64,000 nt of DNA from CBDDKZ01 sp965230415 (GCA_965230415.1 CBDDKZ010000005.1:5084001-5148000), one strand, 5' to 3'. Counted from the stretch's first letter, positions 36,497-47,112 are shown. The notes: generated from the letters alone by a model not told the origin. Program-made: numbers and translations.

Positions 36497-36664
36497 GAGT
36501 ATTGTGGTGATCTTTATTAATTGCCGCAATTTAGTATTATTTTGTTCAATAGCTGCTTTTTGATTGTAAAAAGTATATTGGAAATACAAACCTGATTTTT
36601 ACTTATTAAACTACATTTCTCACTCTTTTTTATACTTTTGTAAAAAATTACACCTTAACAACTA

Positions 36665-37750
36665 ATGACTCGTCAAGCTCAAGAAAAAAATAATTGGATT
36701 GACATGCTATTCAATTATTCGGGAATTCCTGAAAAAAGAGCTCCATGGGTCGATTTTGCAAAGGGAGTTGCCATAGTTTTAGTGGTATACAAACATGTTA
36801 TTCTCGGTCTGGAAGCTTCTCACATTTTTGTCCCCCAATATTTCACAGAAATGTCCAGAATTATTTACAGTTTCCGAATGCCTCTTTTTTTTATATTATC
36901 AGGAGTTTTTGTACGCAGGTCTTTGCAAAAAAAAGGCTTCCTGAAATTTTCCGGAGATCGATTAAAAAGCCTAATGTATCCCTATATCATTTGGGCTTTA
37001 ATTTATGTTAGTATTCAGGTTATGATTTCCAATTACACGAACTCCTCTCGTGAATTGATCGATTACACCTATATTTTGTACAGACCGCGTTACCTTGATC
37101 ATTTGTGGTTTTTTTATATACTATTCGCTATTTCAATAAGCTATATGCTTACCTATAAACTGGTTAAGGGTAATTTAACCCTCATTGTCGTAATCGCTTT
37201 TGTCCTCTATACCATTAAACCTTACTTTGAGCAATTTAGCACTGCACTTATGGGTAAAGCGGCCGATTCCTTAGAAATTCTAAAAGAAATAATGAATTAT
37301 TTTATATTCTATTCTATTGGAGACATAATGGCCTCTGGCCTGAAATCTGAACGCTTCAAAAAAACATTCGTTTCAATACCATTGGTACTATTTTTACTCA
37401 CGTTTTTCAGTATTGGGCAATATTTCCTTTTAAATAATGATAATATTCACCGTGTACCGTTTGCTTTTATAGCTATTTCAGGTAGCTTGTTCACTATTGC
37501 ACTGGGCATGCTCTACGGTCATAAACGGATATTCTCTGTTCTGAGAGTTATTGGTTTCCACTCCATGTACATTTTCATATTACACTTAATGGTATGCTCG
37601 GGTATCCGAATTATATTCTCTCATTTGCTTAAAAACACCAACCCATTTCTATTAATATTTTTGGAAACAACCATGGGTATTTTGTTGCCTATTATTTTTT
37701 TCAATACCACAAAAAAGTACTTAAGTTTTTTGTTTCATCTGAAATCCTAG
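36665..37750 (+). CDS. Membrane O-acyltransferase (Acyltransferase_3, OafA-like)
   Basis: 361 residues with about ten membrane helices. The N-terminal region WVDFAKGVAIVLVVYKH carries the family's R/K-G-x-A-I and His, followed by FRMPLFFILSGVF, both diagnostic of acyltransferase family 3. These proteins O-acetylate (or otherwise acylate) surface glycans or peptidoglycan. At the end of the glycan locus it probably decorates that polymer. A TACTTTTG at 36633-36640 matches the -7 promoter element but has no clear -33 partner. Confidence 0.85.
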   Translation: MTRQAQEKNNWIDMLFNYSGIPEKRAPWVDFAKGVAIVLVVYKHVILGLEASHIFVPQYFTEMSRIIYSFRMPLFFILSGVFVRRSLQKKGFLKFSGDRLKSLMYPYIIWALIYVSIQVMISNYTNSSRELIDYTYILYRPRYLDHLWFFYILFAISISYMLTYKLVKGNLTLIVVIAFVLYTIKPYFEQFSTALMGKAADSLEILKEIMNYFIFYSIGDIMASGLKSERFKKTFVSIPLVLFLLTFFSIGQYFLLNNDNIHRVPFAFIAISGSLFTIALGMLYGHKRIFSVLRVIGFHSMYIFILHLMVCSGIRIIFSHLLKNTNPFLLIFLETTMGILLPIIFFNTTKKYLSFLFHLKS

Positions 37751-37860
37751 TGAATTAAAACAATTGAACAGACGTTATTATGACACAAGTGAATAAATTC
37801 TTAGATTTAACATATCGTTAAATCAGTTTTAAGCGTTATAAAATAATCAAGTGTAATTGT

Positions 37861-39789
37861 ATGAGAGTATACTTTACTTTAGTAATTTTGACGTTTTCGT
37901 CTATATTGGTAGGACAAATTCCATCGGTTGAATCCCTCAAAAGTTTATTCCCGAATGAAAAAGCCGTTCTACTCGAGCAAAAGGAACATATCACTATTGA
38001 CGTTGTTGATGCTTCTTTGGATATCCGAAGCAGGCATTATTATGATAAAATGATGCTGGAGGCAGGTGCTCAGGCATACGCAAATCACAGCATACATTTT
38101 AGCCCCACATTTAATGAAATCACGGATATCGATGCCTCTCTGTTAGTAAAATCGAAGAAAAAATTCAAAAAACAACGTGTCGATAATATCGAAAAAAAAT
38201 CAAATTACAGCGGATCCATTTTTTATGACGATAGTAAATATTATGAAATAAAATATCCAAATGTAATTCAGGGTAACAGAGCCGTATTAAATTATACCGA
38301 GTCGATTAAAGATCCTCATTTCCTTGGCGCTTTTTACTTTAGCAGTTATATGCCCGTAGTAAATAGCGAAATTGTTGTAGAGTGCTCGAAGGGAGTAAAG
38401 CTGAATCACAAAGTTTTTAATGGCGACCACATCAAAATAGAAACAAGTAAAAAAGAAGAAGGCGATAAAATCATCTATACGTGGAAAGTAAAAAACGTGC
38501 CTGCATTTCAAACTGCCGCCGGAGCTCCCTCGATCAGCTATTATGAGCCACATATAGCTGTATACATAGACCATTACCGTGTTAATGATGAAACTGTAGA
38601 CGTTTTGAGTGGTGTATCCAGCTTATACAACTGGTATGCCGATTTTGTGAAAGACGTGAACACAAGCGAAAACCCCGTTTTAAAGGCCATTGTTGATTCA
38701 TTGATTAGCCCACAGGACGGCCGGATGGACAAGGTGAAGAAAATTTTTTATTGGGTCCAGGATAATATAAAGTATGTAGCATTTGAGGATGGACTGGGAG
38801 GTTTTATCCCGAGACAGGCTGCCGATGTTTGTGACAAACGTTATGGTGATTGTAAGGATATGGCCAGTATAATTACTGAAATGCTTCAATACGCAAATAT
38901 CGAGGCCTATTTAACCTGGATTGGAAGCCGGGATATCCCCTACGATTACGAAGAACTACCCACCCCTATGGTCGACAATCACATGATCGCATCTGTTAAA
39001 ACTGATGAGGGAGCGTACATTTTTCTAGACGCAACCGGATCTTACACTCCACTAGGTTTTCCGACAAGCTTCATTCAGGAAAAAGAAGCACTTATTGGAA
39101 TCTCCCCGGAAAAATATGAAATAGTACGCGTACCCAGTGTCAAAAAAGAGTTCAATACATATATCGACACTATTAAAGTCGCTATTGCAGAAGATGTGGT
39201 AAAAGGCACAGGAAAAGCTACCGTAAAGGGACTTACCAAATTTAACCTGACACATCGCTTGATTAATCAGAAATCTAATGACAAACGAGATTACCTCAAA
39301 AAATGGCTGGAAATTGGCAACAATAAATTCCTTATCGAAGACTATATCATAAAAGGTTTAGATTCAAGAGACAGCGCAATGACAGTAGATTATAAATTCT
39401 CTATCGGCGATTATTACAATAAAGTTAATAGTGATATTTATTTTAACCTTAATCTGGACAAGGCTTATGAAAATTCACTAATAGATATTAAAGAACGAAA
39501 GGGCATCGCTAAAGAGTTCAGGAATAAGAAAATCGATACACATATCATCGAATTTAAGATTCCGGATGGATATACTGTTGAAAGTTTACCCGAAAATGTA
39601 AATTTCAATCGTGACAAGTATGGATTTTCCATCGCATATAACAGGAATGAAGATTCTATATTTTTAGAAAAACAAGTGATTATTAATACCCTGACTCTTG
39701 ATGAGTCGGATTTCGAAAGTTGGAACGAGATGGTATCATTGTTAAGTGATGCTCAAAGTGAAGTAGTTATTTTGAAGAAAAAATTATGA
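37861..39789 (+). CDS. DUF3857 transglutaminase-like protein, triad intact
   Basis: 642 residues with a signal peptide (ending ILVGQ). Residues ~30-230 form the DUF3857 beta domain. Residues ~275-400 form a transglutaminase-like domain with a complete triad: C331 in YGDCKDM, H374 in DNHMI and D390 in FLDATG. A C-terminal beta-rich domain follows (~440-642). Family members sit in the periplasm or at the surface of Bacteroidota, and their substrates are largely unknown; the fold supports protease, transglutaminase or amidase chemistry. Its stop overlaps the ATG of the next, related gene. Confidence 0.88.
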   Translation: MRVYFTLVILTFSSILVGQIPSVESLKSLFPNEKAVLLEQKEHITIDVVDASLDIRSRHYYDKMMLEAGAQAYANHSIHFSPTFNEITDIDASLLVKSKKKFKKQRVDNIEKKSNYSGSIFYDDSKYYEIKYPNVIQGNRAVLNYTESIKDPHFLGAFYFSSYMPVVNSEIVVECSKGVKLNHKVFNGDHIKIETSKKEEGDKIIYTWKVKNVPAFQTAAGAPSISYYEPHIAVYIDHYRVNDETVDVLSGVSSLYNWYADFVKDVNTSENPVLKAIVDSLISPQDGRMDKVKKIFYWVQDNIKYVAFEDGLGGFIPRQAADVCDKRYGDCKDMASIITEMLQYANIEAYLTWIGSRDIPYDYEELPTPMVDNHMIASVKTDEGAYIFLDATGSYTPLGFPTSFIQEKEALIGISPEKYEIVRVPSVKKEFNTYIDTIKVAIAEDVVKGTGKATVKGLTKFNLTHRLINQKSNDKRDYLKKWLEIGNNKFLIEDYIIKGLDSRDSAMTVDYKFSIGDYYNKVNSDIYFNLNLDKAYENSLIDIKERKGIAKEFRNKKIDTHIIEFKIPDGYTVESLPENVNFNRDKYGFSIAYNRNEDSIFLEKQVIINTLTLDESDFESWNEMVSLLSDAQSEVVILKKKL

Positions 39790-41741
39790 GAAACCTTTGT
39801 CTGATATTTACATTTTTTTGTGGCTTTTTGAGCCAGGCTTATGATTATAAAAATAATAATTATACCTGGGAAGATAAACCCAGTTTTGCCGAGCTTACTC
39901 AAGAAGAATCTGAAGAGCCTTATGTTACTATAAAAGATTACCGTTCTTTTGAGTACCGCATGACCAATGGGCTTTTGTCACTTTTTGAGATAAAACATAA
40001 AATAATAAAAGTGAACGACAACCGCGGAATAGAGTACAACAACAAAGTATACCTGCAGGTAGGTGAAGCAGAAATCCTGGAAATAAAAGGCCGTTCTATT
40101 TCACCATCCGGGAAAATTATTGAGGTTGCACAAGACGATATCAAAGATGTAAAGGAGCTGGAAGCTTATGGTAACTTCAAAATATTTGCATTGAAAGGAC
40201 TGGTACCAGGTAGTTATGTAGAGTACATCACCAAGTTTAGACATCCATTAGCAAGAACCCGTGGACGCGAGATTTTTCAACAGAATAACTTGGTCAAAGA
40301 GGCTACATTTGAAGTAATATCACCCAAAAACATTATAATAGATGTGAAAGGGTATAATAATTTCCCTGAAATCTCCACAAATGACGACGAAGATTATGCG
40401 GTCAAAACAGCCACTATAAAGAATATTAAACCTTATAACGAAGAGAAATACGCGGCTTTAAGAGCAAATCTAATGAGAGTGGAGTATAAACTATCTAAAA
40501 ATGAAGACTTTAGCGACAAAGAACTCAAAAACTGGGAAGATGCTCCTGGTCATTTCAGATCGATTTACTGCATACCGTCTAAGAAAGAACAAAAACTCGT
40601 TTCTAAATATTACAAAAAGCTTAACATCAGCAAACTGTCTGAACCTGAAAAAATCAGGGCAATTGAAAATCATTTAAAAGACCCAGATAACTTTACAATT
40701 CGCGCAGACCTTGGCCCTGAATTTGGCAGTATAGACAAAATGTTAAAAGAACAAATGGCCAGTAAACAAGGAATCGCAAGGCTCTTTGGCTTCCTGCTGT
40801 CTACCGCCGGAGTAAATTATGATATAGTATTAACTACCGATCGAATGAGTGTCCGATTTGACCCGGAATTTGAATCATGGAATTACTTCGACGAATTATT
40901 AGTTTATTTCCCACAACAGGATGCCTATCTCTACCCTGCAAGTGTTGTTCACAAACTGGGAATGATACCGCCAAATTACGCCGGCAACTACGGTCTGTTT
41001 ATCCCTTCAGATCCTGCATCGGGGAAAAAATATGAAACAAAACTTATTAAAGGCACCTCAATAAACGAAAACTTTGATGATATGACCCTGAAAGCAGAAT
41101 TCAAAAACCAGTTCAAGGATACTGAAATTGAAATTAAACGCACAATGAGCGGACACAGCTCGTATAATCTAAGACCTCAGTATTTCTATGCAGCGAATGA
41201 CGACAGAGAAAAGATTACTGATTATTTTGTGAAATTCGTAGGTAGCGATGCTCAAATTATAGAAAAAGAAGTAAACTCCATAAACATTAATAAAACGGCC
41301 ATAGAAGAACCTTTGACTATTACAGGTAAAGTAAAGGTAAACTCGATCATTGAAAGAGCAGGTAAAAACTACCTTTTCAAAATCGGAAAAATTATTGGTG
41401 AGCAAGTTGAAATGTATCAGGAAAAAGAACGTCAAAATGATGCAGAAATTGAATTCCCTCATCAATACACCCGACATATTTCATTTAATATCCCTGATGG
41501 ATATTCTGTAAAAGGCTTAGAGCATCTAAAAATTAATATTGCCTATGAAGATGAAGATGGCAAGTTAATGGGGTTCGTATCAGATTATTCGATAACAGGA
41601 CAAGAGGTTAAGGTAGAAATAAATGAATACTACAAAAAAACGACTTATCCGCTCACTATTTTCGAAGACTTCCGAAAAGTGATTAATGCAGCTGCGGATT
41701 TCAATAAAATTATTGTTGTATTCGAAAAAAATAATTCATGA
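39786..41741 (+). CDS. DUF3857-family paralogue lacking the catalytic triad
   Basis: 651 residues with a signal peptide (MRNLCLIFTFFCGFLSQA). The layout matches the preceding gene: DUF3857 domain (~35-245) and a transglutaminase-like region (~270-400). The Cys motif aligns with MASKQGIARLF, the His site with YFDELL and the Asp site with YLYPAS, so none of the three residues is present. A beta-rich C-terminal domain follows. It is most likely a non-enzymatic partner. It overlaps both neighbours by ATGA (39786-39789 and 41738-41741), so the three genes are translated as a coupled set. Confidence 0.82.
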   Translation: MRNLCLIFTFFCGFLSQAYDYKNNNYTWEDKPSFAELTQEESEEPYVTIKDYRSFEYRMTNGLLSLFEIKHKIIKVNDNRGIEYNNKVYLQVGEAEILEIKGRSISPSGKIIEVAQDDIKDVKELEAYGNFKIFALKGLVPGSYVEYITKFRHPLARTRGREIFQQNNLVKEATFEVISPKNIIIDVKGYNNFPEISTNDDEDYAVKTATIKNIKPYNEEKYAALRANLMRVEYKLSKNEDFSDKELKNWEDAPGHFRSIYCIPSKKEQKLVSKYYKKLNISKLSEPEKIRAIENHLKDPDNFTIRADLGPEFGSIDKMLKEQMASKQGIARLFGFLLSTAGVNYDIVLTTDRMSVRFDPEFESWNYFDELLVYFPQQDAYLYPASVVHKLGMIPPNYAGNYGLFIPSDPASGKKYETKLIKGTSINENFDDMTLKAEFKNQFKDTEIEIKRTMSGHSSYNLRPQYFYAANDDREKITDYFVKFVGSDAQIIEKEVNSININKTAIEEPLTITGKVKVNSIIERAGKNYLFKIGKIIGEQVEMYQEKERQNDAEIEFPHQYTRHISFNIPDGYSVKGLEHLKINIAYEDEDGKLMGFVSDYSITGQEVKVEINEYYKKTTYPLTIFEDFRKVINAAADFNKIIVVFEKNNS

Positions 41742-42004
41742 GTTTCACCACCATTTTAGAAGATAAATATCCTCGTGCGTGGAAGTATTTTAAAGATTTT
41801 TACGACAATGATTACGAGGATAAACAAATGCCATTCGAAGATTTTAGTTCGTTACCATTCGATTATCAAATTGGTGTTTATCTTCAATTCTTTGACACAA
41901 TAAACGGAGACATACAACTCTATGCTACCGATCGGAACGCATTAAAGGACGCCGTTGAAGAGGCTTTTGGCACCTACCAGGAATACCTCTTCCTTGATTC
42001 ATAA
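41738..42004 (+). CDS. Small acidic protein coupled to the DUF3857 pair
   Basis: 88 residues, strongly acidic and aromatic-rich (RAWKYFKDFYDNDYED near the N-terminus), no signal peptide or membrane helix. I do not recognise it. The four-base ATGA overlap with the preceding gene supports it as real. It ends in a 6-base tail-to-tail overlap with the DUF92 gene on the other strand. Confidence 0.62.
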   Translation: MSFTTILEDKYPRAWKYFKDFYDNDYEDKQMPFEDFSSLPFDYQIGVYLQFFDTINGDIQLYATDRNALKDAVEEAFGTYQEYLFLDS

Positions 42005-42802
42005 ATTAAAAGACTCAAATAGTACATAGGTCAAAACAGCGATTGTCGTATTGGTGAATAAGTTGGTGAAATCATTATTCCACCACTTCAATCCTTTGTA
42101 AATAATAAGCTCTCCTGCGGAATCCTCTGTAATTCGTCCATTTTTGGAATAGGAGACCTGTAAAAATTCTCCTGCCAGTGAATCTACCAGCATCCCCAAT
42201 ATACCCATTGCTATTAGCACCAGCATTGCACGCATAGATAATAAGGGTTGCGCAAATATAAATAATGTAAACTGAGCCATACTTGTTAAAAACACGCTAC
42301 CAAACATTCCTGCTACACTTCCTTGTAGCGTTATACCACCTGATATTCCAACATCAACATTATTTTTTGATAAAATAAATCTAGGTCGTTTTTTGGATAA
42401 CATACCCAATTCAGAAGCCCACGAATCGGCATTGGCGCTTGCTATCGAAGCAATAAAGGCTGCTATAAAAGAATCATTATCAGCATATAAGAATATCAAA
42501 TAGCAGCTAATTGACGGCCCAAGGTTACACAAAGCCTGTAGATAGTTCCGCCCTTCTTCTGGTTTAATAACATTCTTAAGCGCCGCGTCTTTAGCTTTTC
42601 TTCTGAACCTCGTTAATGCACTCGAACTAATAAACATGTAAATCTGCATCAGCAAAAAATGAAGCCCTCCTGTACAAAGAAAAAGGCCGGAAATCATCAA
42701 TAATGCGACAAAGCCACTTACTGTAATAGATTTTTTTTTCAATAAAACTATCCCCAGAAGTGCACAAACGCAAAAAATCAGTAATTCATGTATCAATTTC
42801 AT
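41999..42802 (-). CDS. DUF92 (VTE5/VTE6-like) membrane protein
   Basis: 267 residues with about six membrane helices. DUF92 signatures are visible: the acidic ASANADSWASELG segment (~120-132), GISGGITLQGSVAGMFGS (~152-170) and a C-terminal WWNNDFTNLFTN. Plant relatives are phytol and phytyl-phosphate kinases, and bacterial members are thought to phosphorylate isoprenoid alcohols or phosphates with CTP. The substrate here is not known. It is transcribed alone, convergent with the DUF3857 operon. Confidence 0.85.
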   Translation of the reverse strand: MKLIHELLIFCVCALLGIVLLKKKSITVSGFVALLMISGLFLCTGGLHFLLMQIYMFISSSALTRFRRKAKDAALKNVIKPEEGRNYLQALCNLGPSISCYLIFLYADNDSFIAAFIASIASANADSWASELGMLSKKRPRFILSKNNVDVGISGGITLQGSVAGMFGSVFLTSMAQFTLFIFAQPLLSMRAMLVLIAMGILGMLVDSLAGEFLQVSYSKNGRITEDSAGELIIYKGLKWWNNDFTNLFTNTTIAVLTYVLFESFNL

Positions 42803-43044
42803 TTTTCTTCAAACCTTTTTAGGTAAAATCCGTAGATTTTTCTTTTTTTTCTATTGACTTTCGTCTTTTTTAACGAATTTTGATATGTCATTTTGCGCAA
42901 AACAACTCAAAATGACGCGCTATATACAATTATTCTTAATTAATCACTTCGGCATGGGGCCTATCCGGATCGTTAAATTACGATATAATGCAAAATTCAC
43001 TCAGAACAAAAGCATTTTTATAAACCTACCAATTCACTGACAAG

Positions 43045-46000
43045 ATGAAAAAATATTTGATACACCTGCTAGTCGCCATACAATGTATAAGTACTTTTGC
43101 GCAAAATAGCTTTTGGCATGACATACACAACGGAACAGGAAATTACAACAATATTGTAGAAAGAGCCGATGCTTATTTTAGCAGTGAAGGATCTTCGGAT
43201 TACCTGGGTCGTTCAATTTATGAAGATTGGAAGTATAGAAATTCCTTCAAGGTCGACCGTAATGGCAACATCAGAAACCACAATTCACCTGCAAACATTG
43301 AACTAAAGAGCCATCCCAAAAAAAACAGCAGCCAAAAAATAAATTCAGGTACTTCATGGACCGAACTCGGACCACGATACTTCGACAGAACGCTAGGCTG
43401 GACCCCCGGAATTGGACGGGTAAATGACATTATTGTGAATCCTGGTAACCCGGAAGAATTATTTGCTTGTACCGAAGGTGGTGGCATATGGAAAAAACCT
43501 TCTTTGAATGCACCATGGGAACTAACAAGTGATAATCTTGCCTACATAACAGCCTATTCAATGTGCATTGACCCGGATGATAGTCAAGTGTTTTACCTGG
43601 GTACTAAAATGGGAGGAATTCTTGTTTCCGAGGACATGGGGCAGAATTGGGAAAACACAGGATTGAGCAATGTTACGGTTAACAAATTACTGTTTCATCC
43701 GGAAAATTCCAGTATAATATTTGCGGCTACAAACGAAGGCATTTATAAGTCTACTAACAAAGGTAACAACTTCAAAAAGGTAAACTTAAATGAAGCTTAC
43801 GACATAGAATTCCATCCTACCGATCCAAACATCCTATATGCTGGCAGTGAAGATTTTTTGATTTCGACCGACCTGGGAGAAAGCTTTTCTGTTGTAGCAA
43901 ACGATATAAGTACAAAAGGCAAAACGCATATTGCGGTTAGCCCGGACAATCCGGACAGAGTTTATGTGGCACAGTCAAAGGGTGATTTGTTTGGTTATAT
44001 CTACAAGTCTGATGACCGCGGTACTTCATTTGAACTTGTTTTTGAAGGTGACCATACGCAAGGTACTAATTTATTTGCCTTCACCAATCACGGCTATCAA
44101 GAGTTTGGACAAGCCTATTATAATATGGCTTTCGTTGCAGACCCCAATAATGCCGACATATTACACATTGCCGGTGCCAACATATGGAAAAGTACAAATG
44201 GTGGCGAATCCTGGATATTAGACTCTTACAGGTCTCCGGATGGCGATGAGAATTATGTTCACGCATTTACATTTAATTTTATTTATGACTATTTAAACAA
44301 TAAATTGTATGCCGCAACAGACGGCGGATTATTCCGCAAAGATATTGGCTCCAGTAACTGGCAGGATCATTCGGACGGTTTACGCATAGCCCAAATACAT
44401 CGAATTGGTGTTTCACAGTCTAATCCTGACGATATTACTATTTCCACCAAAAGCTCAGGATGTTTATTCAGGTACGCTACGGGTATCGACGAATGGAGAA
44501 ACTGGACAGGTGATGACGGAGGGGAAACCTTTCTTGATAAGAACAATGCCGATCATGTCTATGCTTCGGCTTCTCTAGGAAGACAGATCTACCTATCAGA
44601 AGACAGAGGGCGCAGCCTAACCAGCATAGACCTTCCCGTTTATGGAGAGCCCGCAGCATTTATCACCCCTTTTGCAATAGATCCGCTCAGATCTGATGTA
44701 CTATTTGTTGCTTTTCGCGAACTGTATCGCAGTACAGATTTTGGTCAAAACTGGTTCTCAATATCAAGTTCCATTTCAGTACCTCATGGAGAATACATAG
44801 ATATGTTCCAAATCAGCACTACCAATCCGGATTATATCTATTTGGTTAAAGACGAAGAACTTCACCTTACTACTAACGGCGGAGATACCTGGACAAATAT
44901 TGTACCCAACAACATGGATAAAATTGCACATGTAGAAATACACCCTACATATCCCAACGTAGCCGCCTATGTAACTTATGACAAAGTCTTTCTAACACTC
45001 GATGCTGGAAATACGTGGAGCGACATCACGAGAAACCTTCCCGATATCGGTTTTAATTGCTTAACATTTGAAGAGGGAGAACACTATGGCATATTCCTTG
45101 GTACACAATGTGGCGTTTTTTATACCAGCAACAACCAAACAGAATGGGTAGAATACAACGAAGGTTTCCCTAAGTCCAATGTACGAGATCTTGAAATACA
45201 ATATCAATCCGGAAAATTAAGGGCTGCTACTTTTGGCCGCGGAGCCTGGGAGGCCCCAATTATACACGGTCTGGATCAGCATCCCTTCAATGTATACCAT
45301 AAGATACCAGGGGCTTTCAACTTTGTCGACTTTGACCTGGGTGGAGAAGGCATTGCCTATCACGACAACGATGCCTCAAATAACGGAGGTCAGTACCGAA
45401 ACGAAGGCGTGGACATTGAGCTTTCCGCTCTTGGAGGTCACAATGTAGGATGGATTTTTGAAGGTGAATGGCTGGAGTATTCAGTTTATATCGAATTTGA
45501 AGGTGAATATGATTATTTCATGCGTATGGCATCGCCCAACACCGTAGGGAAATTTCATTTCGAATTAGACGATGAACCTATCTCTGATGTATTAGATGCC
45601 CCATATACCAATAGCTGGCAGCTTTGGACAACTTTCGAATCCCCACAGAGTGTTTATTTGGAAAGTGGTTTTCACGTGCTCAAACTTTACGTCGATGGTT
45701 CCGGGTTTAATGTTTATGATATTCTATTCACTCCTGTAGATCAGCAGCTGATTCAAAGGCCTTACAATGGAGATCCGATCGTCCTGCCAGCCAAGGTTCA
45801 GGCAGAACAATTTGACTTTGGAGGAGAAGAAGTCGCTTACCATGAAACTACAGAAGGTAATATTGGTGGTCAACTCAGACCTTTGGAAGATGTGGATATT
45901 GGCTCCAAAGCAAACGATTTCACCATTGGCTGGATAGAAACAGGTGAATGGTTGGAATATACAGTAGAATGTATAGACCCCAGCCCATTTTTACTTAAAG

Positions 46001-47112
46001 CAAATGTTTCTTCACCAAACAGTAGCGGTAAATTTCATATAGAAGTTGATGGTGAAGCTATTTCACCAATTATGGATGTTCCAAACACCGGAGACTGGGG
46101 CAACTACAGAGGTGTGGTCATTGATAATTTTAGCATGTCCGTTGGCACCCACATCGTACGATTCTATGTAGATCATGGAGGGTTTAACCTCGATTATTTG
46201 CTATTTAATCAACCTGCCATTTCGAACAAAGGGTGTAGCGTTGAAGATTTCACCGAAGAATTTTCTTACACTCTAGAAGATATAGATGGAGCCGTAATAT
46301 TTACCTTTAATTCCATAAACGACTATGGACAAGGCGACTTTGTAATGATGAACTATAGTGTTAATGGCGCCAATACAGAGTTGTTACTTCTGGAAGCAAA
46401 CGAACCATTTGCATTGGACATGGACAATATAGGCGATGAAATAGAATTTAACTTCACCTATTACGATCCATATGAAGATGATTATAATATTTCAGGTTAC
46501 TTCTCTCACATTCATGGCAATTGTTTTATTCCTGATTGTGACGGTGAAGGTCCTTTTAACGAATACGCATACAACATTTCAGACGATAATAGCGAGGTAC
46601 TAATAGATGTGGAGATGCAACCGGGATACGGCTATAGCTTTGCACTTATACATTATTCAATTAATGGTTCCGAACAAAAAAATTACTTTATAGACATTTA
46701 TAATCCCTATGTAATAAGTGACGTGGAAGAAGGTGACGAAATCACTTTCCACTTCACCTATACTTTACCTGATAATACACAAAGATTTTCAATAGACCAT
46801 ATTGGCGTACATACATATACCGTAGGTACGTGTTTTTCTCTAAATGCGAAAATTGTCGAGACGAATGAAATTGAAGTGTCAATTGCCCCTAATCCTTTCC
46901 GGGAATATATCGAGATTGAAAGCAACAGTGAAGCCATCAGAGAAGTAGCTATTTATAATGAGATGGGAGAACGCGTTTTTGCAAAAAAATACGGCGATTA
47001 TAGTGATACCAGAACGCTTAACCTGAATGAAATTGAGAATCCCGGAATCTATTTCGTTCACATTAGATCTAAAAACAAAAACGTAATTGAGAAAATAATA
47101 AAAGATTATTAA
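43045..47112 (+). CDS. T9SS-exported Asp-box propeller protein with two CBM6-like domains
   Basis: 1355 residues with a signal peptide (ending STFAQ). Residues ~110-740 form a sortilin/VPS10-like propeller carrying many Asp boxes of the form S-x-D-x-G-x-x-W (SEDMGQNW, STNGGESW, STDFGQNW, TTNGGDTW). Two CBM6-like modules follow (~750-890 and ~915-1060), each with GWI-x-x-GEWLEY. Two related ~95-residue modules come next (~1068-1260), each with a Y-S-(V/I)-N-G ... FxFTY pattern. A T9SS type A sorting domain (~1275-1355) ends the protein, with APNPF and GIYFVHI. It is probably a surface glycan-binding or glycan-cleaving protein. No glycosidase catalytic pair is assignable by eye. Confidence 0.88.
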   Translation: MKKYLIHLLVAIQCISTFAQNSFWHDIHNGTGNYNNIVERADAYFSSEGSSDYLGRSIYEDWKYRNSFKVDRNGNIRNHNSPANIELKSHPKKNSSQKINSGTSWTELGPRYFDRTLGWTPGIGRVNDIIVNPGNPEELFACTEGGGIWKKPSLNAPWELTSDNLAYITAYSMCIDPDDSQVFYLGTKMGGILVSEDMGQNWENTGLSNVTVNKLLFHPENSSIIFAATNEGIYKSTNKGNNFKKVNLNEAYDIEFHPTDPNILYAGSEDFLISTDLGESFSVVANDISTKGKTHIAVSPDNPDRVYVAQSKGDLFGYIYKSDDRGTSFELVFEGDHTQGTNLFAFTNHGYQEFGQAYYNMAFVADPNNADILHIAGANIWKSTNGGESWILDSYRSPDGDENYVHAFTFNFIYDYLNNKLYAATDGGLFRKDIGSSNWQDHSDGLRIAQIHRIGVSQSNPDDITISTKSSGCLFRYATGIDEWRNWTGDDGGETFLDKNNADHVYASASLGRQIYLSEDRGRSLTSIDLPVYGEPAAFITPFAIDPLRSDVLFVAFRELYRSTDFGQNWFSISSSISVPHGEYIDMFQISTTNPDYIYLVKDEELHLTTNGGDTWTNIVPNNMDKIAHVEIHPTYPNVAAYVTYDKVFLTLDAGNTWSDITRNLPDIGFNCLTFEEGEHYGIFLGTQCGVFYTSNNQTEWVEYNEGFPKSNVRDLEIQYQSGKLRAATFGRGAWEAPIIHGLDQHPFNVYHKIPGAFNFVDFDLGGEGIAYHDNDASNNGGQYRNEGVDIELSALGGHNVGWIFEGEWLEYSVYIEFEGEYDYFMRMASPNTVGKFHFELDDEPISDVLDAPYTNSWQLWTTFESPQSVYLESGFHVLKLYVDGSGFNVYDILFTPVDQQLIQRPYNGDPIVLPAKVQAEQFDFGGEEVAYHETTEGNIGGQLRPLEDVDIGSKANDFTIGWIETGEWLEYTVECIDPSPFLLKANVSSPNSSGKFHIEVDGEAISPIMDVPNTGDWGNYRGVVIDNFSMSVGTHIVRFYVDHGGFNLDYLLFNQPAISNKGCSVEDFTEEFSYTLEDIDGAVIFTFNSINDYGQGDFVMMNYSVNGANTELLLLEANEPFALDMDNIGDEIEFNFTYYDPYEDDYNISGYFSHIHGNCFIPDCDGEGPFNEYAYNISDDNSEVLIDVEMQPGYGYSFALIHYSINGSEQKNYFIDIYNPYVISDVEEGDEITFHFTYTLPDNTQRFSIDHIGVHTYTVGTCFSLNAKIVETNEIEVSIAPNPFREYIEIESNSEAIREVAIYNEMGERVFAKKYGDYSDTRTLNLNEIENPGIYFVHIRSKNKNVIEKIIKDY

